64,000 bases of DNA, from contig NZ_JAERQE010000010.1 of assembly GCF_016734765.1 (NCBI RefSeq), positions 1 through 64,000 on the forward strand, read 5' to 3'. The notes under the pieces were generated by a model. It worked only from the letters and a program-made list of their open reading frames with translations. It had not been told where the DNA came from and did not search any database. Origin of the DNA: Microvirga soli (lineage in GTDB: Bacteria; Pseudomonadota; Alphaproteobacteria; Rhizobiales; Beijerinckiaceae). Both the position numbers and the translations under genes were made by a program. Of this stretch, positions 1 through 6,456 are shown piece by piece; position 1 is the first letter of the stretch, and each line of letters starts with the position of its first letter.

Positions 1-80
1 CTGACGCTGGGCGTGCCAGACCCGGCGCTCATCCCGCACGTCGGCGCGTGCGCACTCCGCCGCCATCAGGTGTTTTTCTA
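1..80 (-). pseudogene. IS630 transposase second frame, N-terminal part cut by window edge
   Basis: After the TAG stop of the first frame, a run of A residues allows a shift into a frame reading EKHLMAAECARADVRDERR, typical of the junction between IS630 frames. The catalytic DDE part lies outside the window, so intactness cannot be judged. It is marked here as a partial gene, not as proven broken. Confidence 0.6.
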
Positions 81-419
81 GGTGAAGCCACGCCGGCACA
101 GGAAGCGCGAGAGCATCGCGGGAGCAGCCACAATCCCGTGTTCGTCCAGCAGCCGAGCGGCCAGTTCGGGCATGGTGATGGCCGGCTCGGCTTCGCCGAT
201 CTGGATCAGGAAGGTCTCACAAGCCACCAGCTTGCTGCCTCCCGGCGGGCGCCCCTGACGGGCTGGCGTGAGTGAGCCGGACTGCCGCTTCCGCTGCATC
301 AGCTTGATGGCGCAGCTGTCGCTGACCCCAAAGTGGCGGGCCGCCGCCCGGCAGGAATGGCCCGCCTCGACAAAGGCCTCAACCCGCACGCGCAGATCCA
401 AGGAGAAGCTCTGGGTCAT
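78..419 (-). CDS. IS630 family transposase, first frame (helix-turn-helix part)
   Basis: 113 residues resembling the N-terminal DNA-binding half of IS630 transposases: a helix-turn-helix (SCRAAARHFGVSDSCAIKL, about residues 22-40), then a basic linker with QGRPPGGSK and a second helical domain. IS630 transposases are commonly split into two frames joined by ribosomal frameshifting, and the next frame follows directly. It is near the family length for a first frame and appears intact. Cut-and-paste transposition into TA targets is known for the family. It has no functional link to neighbouring genes. Confidence 0.85.
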   Translation of the reverse strand: MTQSFSLDLRVRVEAFVEAGHSCRAAARHFGVSDSCAIKLMQRKRQSGSLTPARQGRPPGGSKLVACETFLIQIGEAEPAITMPELAARLLDEHGIVAAPAMLSRFLCRRGFT

Positions 420-493
420 GATCCGCCTCCTGTTCTCAGAAGGGAATCACGTTTCAGCCCAGACCGAAACCTCTTGAATCTGCCTTTCAGTCC

Positions 494-751
494 GATGCTC
501 TAGCGGCCTACAAGAGCGGGAAGGCCATGCAGTGTCTGAAACAAAAGGGAGCCTGGTTTCTGTTCCTGCCCGCTTACTCGCCCGATCTGAACCCGATTAA
601 GCAAGCCTTCGCCAAGATCAAATCATACCTGCGCAAAGCCGAAGCTCGAACCGTTGACGCGCTCTGGCGAGCGCTCGGCGACATCTGCAATTTGTTTGAG
701 CCCCACGAATGCTGGAACTTCTTCAAGGCCCCCGGATATGCGTCCGTGTAA
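494..751 (+). pseudogene. IS630 transposase C-terminal remnant with lost catalytic Glu
   Basis: The frame reads from about 494 through the characteristic IS630 C-terminal block [12 protein letters not shown] followed by KQAFAKIK. In active family members the residue after NPI is the catalytic Glu of the DDE triad; here it is Lys. No N-terminal two thirds of the transposase is present upstream, where the oppositely oriented IS630 copy begins. This is therefore a dead 3' remnant, probably cut by the neighbouring element. Confidence 0.8.
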
Positions 752-924
752 TCGTCCAATGCTTTAAGATGGACAGATCATCATGACCAAACGTGCTCTG
801 CATCAAAGAGCACAAAATCAAGTATGCTCAACGTACCGGGAGAGGAAATCTCGACGTGATGTGGATTATGCCATGAAGTTTTGATCGAGTACGGAAAAAC
901 ACTTATTGTTACTTAAAATCGATG

Positions 925-2133
925 TCACCCCTCACTCTCGTTGAGCATCATTGCAGCGTCGGATCCGGAAGTTGACCGTGGTGCTCGAATGCGCGTCTGA
1001 AGTCCTGCAACCACTTCATCAAGGAGTATCTGACGGGTCAACCGGCAGTGCATCGTTTCGCTGACATCAAACCGCCCGGTTTCGAATAGCTTGTTCGCGG
1101 GCGCACCACCGCCGCACCAGCGGAAATAAGGACAAGCGCTCTTGCACTTCTCAACTCCTCGTTGTATTTCCTGGCTAACGGTTGTAAAGAGTGGCTCATC
1201 CTCTAAGGCTTGAATATCGTGCGTCACGACATCGCCGAATGTGAAGTTGGCGAATCGCGGATGATAGGCCCCCAATAATTCCGGCGAGAACGTAGAAACA
1301 GAACCCTTATAGTCGATACTGACAATGCTGAAAGGAACGTTCTGCTGATCTCTCACGGGCGATTCTGATAAGATAAGTCCAACGACGTCTTCGAATTCAC
1401 GAACTCTCACGAGGCCAGGCGAAGCCCAGACCAACTCAAAGAACTTTCGAACAAATTCTCTAAATTGGGCCTCCACTTGTTTTCCTTCGAGCGATGAAAC
1501 CTGATTTGCTCCTTCGATCTCCTCAACATTAAAGCCGACATCTCTAATTCCATTTTGAACATAGAAATTGAAGAGGCGTTCGGGTTCATGTAGTGAGTGT
1601 TCGGTGAGCACTGTGATCACGTGAAACGGATGACTGTGCTCCTGCAGGAGGTGCACCGCGGCCATGACTTTCTCATGAGTGCCGCGCCCGTGACGCGCAC
1701 GCCTATTTGCATCGTGCAGATCGGCGGGCCCGTCGATGCTGATCCCGACCTTCGCTCCTATCTCAAAGAAAAATCGAATCCATTTGGAGTTAATCAGCAA
1801 TCCGTTAGTCTGGAAAAAGTGCTGCAACTCAACTTCCCCGTTCGACCGCTTGGCCATGAGATCGACGGCTTCTAAATACCAATCGATTGGAACGGTGAGG
1901 GGTTCTCCGCCATGCCAAGCAACGTCAAGGCTGGATCCAATAAGAGAACTCTCGAATATGCGCCGACACGCGAGATCCAGAGTCTGAAGGCTCATCCTTG
2001 CTTTAGACGTGCGGTTGGAGAGGTAGCAGTAGGAGCAATCAATATTGCAGAACGGCGTCGGCTGCAGGACAAGCAACTTTAATCGCCGTGCAAACACCTC
2101 ATGGGTAGTGCCCGAAGACATTACAGCGGGCAT
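925..2133 (-). CDS. Radical SAM/SPASM peptide maturase, GrrM/OscB-like
   Basis: About 402 residues. The radical SAM cluster motif CNIDCSYC (Cys29, 33, 36) sits near the N-terminus after the hydrophobic strand LKLLVLQPTPF, followed by the SAM-binding AWHGGEP. The C-terminus has a SPASM-type cysteine cluster (CKSACPYFRWC, then GGGAPANKLFETG and a final Cys before RL), the pattern I know from cyclophane-forming maturases of the GrrM/OscB and XyeB groups. These enzymes cross-link an aromatic side chain to the backbone-proximal carbon of a residue two positions on. The gene lies directly downstream of a small precursor gene, 20 bp after its stop. An alternative GTG start at 2169 would overlap that gene; the ATG at 2133 is preferred because AGG-rich bases precede it. 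Substrate is inferred from context. Confidence 0.85.
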   Translation of the reverse strand: MPAVMSSGTTHEVFARRLKLLVLQPTPFCNIDCSYCYLSNRTSKARMSLQTLDLACRRIFESSLIGSSLDVAWHGGEPLTVPIDWYLEAVDLMAKRSNGEVELQHFFQTNGLLINSKWIRFFFEIGAKVGISIDGPADLHDANRRARHGRGTHEKVMAAVHLLQEHSHPFHVITVLTEHSLHEPERLFNFYVQNGIRDVGFNVEEIEGANQVSSLEGKQVEAQFREFVRKFFELVWASPGLVRVREFEDVVGLILSESPVRDQQNVPFSIVSIDYKGSVSTFSPELLGAYHPRFANFTFGDVVTHDIQALEDEPLFTTVSQEIQRGVEKCKSACPYFRWCGGGAPANKLFETGRFDVSETMHCRLTRQILLDEVVAGLQTRIRAPRSTSGSDAAMMLNESEG

Positions 2134-2153
2134 ATCCCTAGACCTGTGAGTTT

Positions 2154-2402
2154 TTAGTAGTTCCGCCACTGCGCCAGTTGCACACTTGGCGATGAATTCT
2201 GATCGAAAATAGGATCTAATTTGCGTATTTGCATGGCCAGAGCTTCGATATGCGGCGAAAGATCATGGCCGTTGGATTTATATTCTGTAGAGGGCGCAAT
2301 TTGGCCTGGATCGACAGCTGCCGCGCAAGCTACTGCCGCCACAAGAGACATCATAACAGTTCCACGTCCGAGAGTTGGGGTAAGGTTAAATTTATCGGAC
2401 AT
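2154..2402 (-). CDS. Putative cyclophane (triceptide) RiPP precursor peptide
   Basis: 82 residues, start chosen at the ATG at 2402 because GAGGTG lies about six bases upstream. Residues 14-30 are hydrophobic (TVMMSLVAAVACAAAV), like the signal-like segment of GrrA/OscA precursors. The tail has no glycine-rich repeat but ends exactly in W79-R80-N81-Y82. Aromatic-X-Asn is a known target for three-residue cyclophane formation. A second candidate, F-D-Q, lies at about residues 66-68. The short gap to the radical SAM gene implies co-expression. No dedicated protease or exporter is visible beside it. The peptide's function is unknown; the precursor role is inferred from the pair and the C-terminal motif. 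Confidence 0.65.
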   Translation of the reverse strand: MSDKFNLTPTLGRGTVMMSLVAAVACAAAVDPGQIAPSTEYKSNGHDLSPHIEALAMQIRKLDPIFDQNSSPSVQLAQWRNY

Positions 2403-2783
2403 AGCCACACCTCGTAGCAAAGGTAAACTGCCCCTAACACTAAGATTTTACCAGATTTCTGAAGAATTTCAACTAACGCTTTATTGCACGAGTGAGCCGT
2501 TTGGCACCTGAGAACGACTTGGCTGAGGGGCTTGGGCTTAGGCGAGTTGAGGGCTGATGATTATGGCGTGTGTGGGCAGCTGCCAGGCGGTCGGCCTTGA
2601 TGCGATCGTCAAGGTGCCGCGGGCGTATTGGCTCGGCATCGCCCCCGACCTCCTCACGTCGATGATGTGCGGGTTATCGCCAATGATCTTAAAATGCGGT
2701 TTGTCGGACCCTTCTGCGCGCGACCCAAAACCGCTCATCGCCGGCTATGCCCATTTTACAGCACCTAGAACGCCACTAGAATA
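2403..2783. other. Intergenic region upstream of RiPP precursor
   Basis: About 380 bases with the ribosome binding site of the precursor gene at its left edge. The AT-rich part (2420-2500) may hold its promoter, but I cannot place clear -35 and -10 boxes. The GC-rich part (2530-2760) has short open frames on both strands with no recognisable protein features. Confidence 0.4.
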
Positions 2784-3629
2784 AGAGCGCCTAACAAAAC
2801 CGGGGTGAGTACATTGGTTTGGCATGGCCAAACCCCTTGTTCCCAATGCTCTGTGAGCGGTGATTGAGCCGCTCCTTCTCCTGAACCGGCCAAGCCCAGA
2901 GGTGGTCGGCCGCGAGTCGATGACCGGGCGGCGCTGGCTGGCATCCTCTTTGTCCTGTGCTCGGGCATTCCCTGGGAGATAGTGCCCGCCGAGATCGGCT
3001 GCTCGGGCATGACGTGCTGGCGCCGGTTGCGCGATTGGCGGGCGGCCGGTGTGTGGACGCGCCTGCGTCGCATCCTGCTGGAGCGTCTGGCAGACGCCGA
3101 CCAACTCGACTGGAGCCGGGCCTCGCTCAACGCTTCGTCCATTGAGGCCCAAAAGGGGGCGCTGCCACCGGCCCGAACCCGACGGATCGCGGCAAACCGG
3201 GCACGAAGCGCCATGTTGTGGTCGACTGGACGGGCACACCGCTCGGTTTCAGCCTGAGTGAGGCTAACCGGCACGACCGCCTGATGCTCGCACCCACTCT
3301 CGATGCTGTGCAGCCGGTGCGGCATGGCCGGGGACGTCCCAGGTGCAGGCCTCATAAACTGCACGCCGACAAGGCCTATGATCATCGGCGCTGCCGGACC
3401 GAATGCCGACGGCGCTCCATTGTGCCCAGGATTGCCCGCCGCGGTGTGAACGACAGTGAGCGCCTGGAACGGCATCGCTGGGTGGTAGAGCGCACACTGG
3501 CTTGGCTCAATCGCTTCCGCCGTCTCTCCATTCGCTATGAACGACGCGAGGACATCCATCTCGCCTTCACCACACTCGGATGCGCGCTTATCTGCTTCAC
3601 CCAATGCGAACGGCTTTGTTAGACGCTCT
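2784..3629 (+). mobile_element. IS5-family (IS427 group) insertion sequence, inactivated
   Basis: Terminal inverted repeats of about 19 bp: AGAGCGCCTAACAAAACCG at 2784-2802 and its near-perfect inverse at 3611-3629 (two mismatches). The span of about 846 bp fits the IS427 group. No clear target duplication can be read at the edges. The transposase inside carries several disabling changes (next entry). Confidence 0.85.
2824..3622 (+). pseudogene. IS5-family (IS427 group) transposase, broken
   Basis: The ATG at 2824 begins MAKPLVPNAL, the usual IS427 N-terminus, but the expected Trp codon that follows is TGA. The frame then shifts: GRPRVDDRAALAGILFVL continues in another frame, and CWRRLRDWRAAGVW can be followed to about 3150. 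A G-run near 3155 is the normal shift site to the DDE half, which reads on from 3218 (VVDWTGTPLG, LHADKAYD, RWVVERTLAWLNRFRRL) and ends at 3622. The last part keeps the conserved Asp and Glu motifs. One nonsense codon plus at least one non-programmed frameshift make it a pseudogene; no product is expected. Confidence 0.85.
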
Positions 3630-3775
3630 AAGTGCAGGACTTCGGCTCCTGCTCCTGAACCCTTCTGTGCATGGCACCGGTGCATGCGCCAAAGTGATGA
3701 TCCTGCCACTTATCTGGGGCTCGCCGGCGTCGAGGAACGACACAACTACCTATTGGCCTACTGGTACTTATTTGG

Positions 3776-3932
3776 CGCATTCGCCCGATGCTCGGGTTCA
3801 AGTCGATGGCGTTCGCTCGGACGATCTTGGGCGGCATCGCGATGGTTCATATGATGCGGAAAGGACAGGCGAAGTATGCCCACAATCCGCAGCCTTAACT
3901 TGCAGAGCAGTTCGATCTGCTTGCAGCCTGTG
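3776..3932 (+). pseudogene. IS6-family transposase C-terminal relic (copy 1)
   Basis: Reads RIRPMLGFKSMAFA and ends MMRKGQAKYAHNPQP before a TAA at 3896-3898. After that stop the homologous tail LAEQFDLLAA continues in frame, so the stop is a nonsense change and the original terminator has also decayed. The pattern matches the C-terminus of IS6-like transposases. A related relic lies at 6258-6392 in the same orientation, with the two-haem cytochrome gene between them. Confidence 0.7.
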
Positions 3933-3995
3933 ACGGAGCGTCGGCCGGTTTCGCGTCCCTGCTCCAGATTTGCGACCCAACCAGCCACACTAGAG

Positions 3996-5816
3996 TTAAA
4001 GGGTCTTCAGGTACTCCAGAAGCGCCTTCTTCTCTTCAGACGATAACTGCGTCCCAAACTCGTGTCCGCAGCGGCTGTTGCCCGAGTTGCGGTCACTGCA
4101 ATCAGTCGTGGTCAAGGTGTAGTTGAACTGCGTCTGCTCTACTGCAAGGCCGACATTGACCGTGTCGTAATTGGATCCTATTTTAAATGCCTTCACGCGC
4201 TCAGATACTGGTTTAAGCAGTTCGGCGAGCGTCGGAACCGAGCCGTTGTGCAGATACGGCGCAGCAGCCCAGATTCCTTGCATGACCCGAGACTCGTAAG
4301 CGCCTCTCGGAGGTGCTGCTGCGGCAGCCGTTGGAGCTGGAATGCCCGGTGTCTGGGTGCCTTCCGTCTTAAGCTTTTCCAGCAGCGGGGTTGGGGCATT
4401 GAAGGCCCCCTGAAGATCTCTCAAAGATGGTGGCAGTCGCGTTGGGCCCGCTGGACGTGCCAGCCCTGTTGCAGGGGTTTCCTGCCCTCCTTGGGCTTGT
4501 GCAACCTGAGCTGCGCCAGTCAGCACATCGCCGCCGTTGCTCAGCACATGCTGCGTGATCGAGCCGATCACGGAGGTCCCGAGAATGTTGAAGGCAAGAT
4601 CGGTTTCCTGCAATGGCTTGGTGATGAATGGAATAAAGGCACCCTGCAGCGCACCGGTCTTGGCGGTCCATGCTAGAACGTCGTATTCCCGGGTGTCGGT
4701 TCCGACATCCTGGACTGGTGTCGCCCAGGTCTGCACGCCCGGGAACCGAACGTTCCCGGGCCTGATCCCGTGGCAGTCGTTGCAACCGCCTTGTGCCGTT
4801 GGCCGATCAAAGATCACTTTCCCCTGAGCTGCGAGGTTGGTGTCCACCAACCACGGCCATTTCGGTGGGCCGAGCTGCTTGAGCAGATCCTCTATCCTAC
4901 CCAGGCTGTCAAAATTCGCCGAGTTGTTATTGAGGAAGTTGACGAAGAACCCCTCTTTCCTCGGCTCGAATACGCCGAATACGCCGATCACCTGCCCTAG
5001 GTTGCGAGCGAGGGCGAGAACGTCGTTGCCATTATCGGCGAAGCCTGGCCACTGGATCTTGTCCTGCTTCGGCGCGTTCCAAAGGAATGGATAGCGCGTG
5101 GGAGCATCCGCACGCCTGATGTTCTCGGGGATAAGGAGACTCGGCGGCGGCCCAAGGTCGAGTCCCGTGAGGCGGTTGAAGATCATACCGACTGCGTCGA
5201 GCCGCGCAGGCCCCCAAGGAGCATCTTTCGGCAAGGCCCGCGTCATCAGCGTATGGTAACGCAGGTACCAGGCGTCCACTCGCTGACGTAGCGCTGCAAT
5301 ATCGTCAGGATCCGGCGTGGCGGAACCGAGTACCGCGACGGCGAACGGTTGGAATGCTACGTCGCTGGCGAGGATCTGCCCGACTGCGGAGTCGAGATCG
5401 GTCAGAAAGCTCTGGAAATCAACAATGGCTGGTCCACCATCGATCCGGTACGTCTTGCCTTCTGCTGTGATCTGCCGCGTATGGCAGGCCGAGCAGGTCA
5501 TACCAGCAATTCGGGCTCCCCCTGGTCCGGACGCGGTGAAGCCGACAGGCAGGCCATTGCTGTTCGCTGGATTTGGCAGATAACCGTATCTTACGAGACT
5601 ATCGGCTAAGAATGGCTGGCCGTTAGGTTGCTTTAACGCCTGCAGCCAAGCCAGTGGGATCATCCTGGCGCCTTGATCGCGGCTGTAAAAGTCAGCGCGT
5701 GTCGTTTGCGTCCAGTCTGGCCCTTGATCAACGAAAATTGTCGGAGTGTCCGCGGCCCAAGATTGCGCTGCCGATACTGTCGCCGTCAGGAGGCCGGACA
5801 ACAATTGCTGACGCAT
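3996..5816 (-). CDS. Two-haem cytochrome c protein, cytochrome c peroxidase/RoxA-like
   Basis: 606 residues with a signal peptide (MRQQLLSGLLTATVSAAQSWA, cleavage near AWA-AD), so periplasmic or secreted. Two haem c sites are visible: CSACH near residue 118 and CNDCH near residue 348. The N-terminal block DQGPDWTQTTRADFY...QGARMIPLAWLQAL and the GLPVGF stretch are shared by the di-haem cytochrome c peroxidase-like family that includes rubber oxygenase RoxA; the length is near that of RoxA-type proteins. C-terminal APYLHNGSVPTLAELL is typical of MauG/peroxidase folds. The substrate cannot be read from sequence. It stands alone between two IS6 relics, and an N-terminal fragment of a paralogue lies at 13365-13730. 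Confidence 0.8.
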   Translation of the reverse strand: MRQQLLSGLLTATVSAAQSWAADTPTIFVDQGPDWTQTTRADFYSRDQGARMIPLAWLQALKQPNGQPFLADSLVRYGYLPNPANSNGLPVGFTASGPGGARIAGMTCSACHTRQITAEGKTYRIDGGPAIVDFQSFLTDLDSAVGQILASDVAFQPFAVAVLGSATPDPDDIAALRQRVDAWYLRYHTLMTRALPKDAPWGPARLDAVGMIFNRLTGLDLGPPPSLLIPENIRRADAPTRYPFLWNAPKQDKIQWPGFADNGNDVLALARNLGQVIGVFGVFEPRKEGFFVNFLNNNSANFDSLGRIEDLLKQLGPPKWPWLVDTNLAAQGKVIFDRPTAQGGCNDCHGIRPGNVRFPGVQTWATPVQDVGTDTREYDVLAWTAKTGALQGAFIPFITKPLQETDLAFNILGTSVIGSITQHVLSNGGDVLTGAAQVAQAQGGQETPATGLARPAGPTRLPPSLRDLQGAFNAPTPLLEKLKTEGTQTPGIPAPTAAAAAPPRGAYESRVMQGIWAAAPYLHNGSVPTLAELLKPVSERVKAFKIGSNYDTVNVGLAVEQTQFNYTLTTTDCSDRNSGNSRCGHEFGTQLSSEEKKALLEYLKTL

Positions 5817-6257
5817 TAGGTTCTCTCCACTTCCAGAGAAGTACGCGACGATTAAGCGGTATGTTGCGACAATCCTGCTCGCATACTATCGATGTACATC
5901 AGGGGCAGACCGCCCCCTTCGTCAGATGCAATTGAAGCAGCGGCAGGTCCGGTTCATAAGACGCTTCCTGCTCGGTGGCTTGTCAATAATCCTGTAAACT
6001 TGCGCGCAACTCGATACTTGTTCCGCGACAGGTCACGCTTGGTGCCAAGGCGTGATTTACTTCAGTATGCCACCAACCGACCAACAAAGAAACATACCAC
6101 TATTGGAGATTATAGAAGTAGCTACGGGGCGACGAGAACAAGGTCGTCGTACTACACTTCGGCGGCAGCTTCTACGATGCACCTTGTGACCTAAGGGAGA
6201 GGCGCTTGCATCGCGGATCCGACAACCCTCAGGATGGCTCTTGGTGATGGTGCCGTA
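5817..6257. other. Non-coding stretch upstream of the two-haem cytochrome gene
   Basis: About 440 bases between the start of the cytochrome gene and the second IS6 relic. It should contain the cytochrome promoter (minus strand). I see no conserved coding sequence, no strong hairpin and no clear operator; the short open frames here lack family features. Confidence 0.4.
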
Positions 6258-6392
6258 GATACCAGCCTGATATCGGCTCGGGCGATCTTGGAAGACATCA
6301 AGATAGTTCCCATGATACGGAAGGGACAGGCAAAATACGCCCGTGGCTCGCAGTTGTCCCTCGCTGAGCAGTTCAGTATCCTGACTGCGTGA
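6258..6392 (+). pseudogene. IS6-family transposase C-terminal relic (copy 2)
   Basis: In frame it reads SARAILEDIKIVPMIRKGQ, then AKYARGSQLSLAEQFSILTA and a TGA at 6390. This is the same C-terminal motif as the relic at 3776-3932 (MxRKGQAKYA, LAEQF), here with its natural stop. The rest of the transposase is missing. Confidence 0.65.
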
Positions 6393-6456
6393 GGCCTGTG
6401 GGTAGAAGGGTCCTCTCTCTGTCGTTATTCAAAATTCGCGACAGAGCCGGGCGGCT

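Larger units (their letters stand above)
1..475 (-). mobile_element. IS630-family insertion sequence, partial (runs off the window)
   Basis: Two-frame IS630 transposase arrangement on the minus strand: a complete first frame (78-419) and the start of the second frame (1-80) cut by the window edge. The outer end near 475 is an estimate; no terminal repeat pair can be compared because the other end lies outside the window. Confidence 0.7.

Noticed and set aside
2765..3709. Long minus-strand open frame (314 codons)
   Set aside because: It lies antisense to the IS5 transposase relic, which has clear protein motifs on the plus strand; the frame is a GC-driven shadow.
3776..6392. Idea of an active IS6 composite transposon
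   Set aside because: Both IS6 pieces are short C-terminal relics without N-terminal halves or terminal repeats, so it cannot be active.
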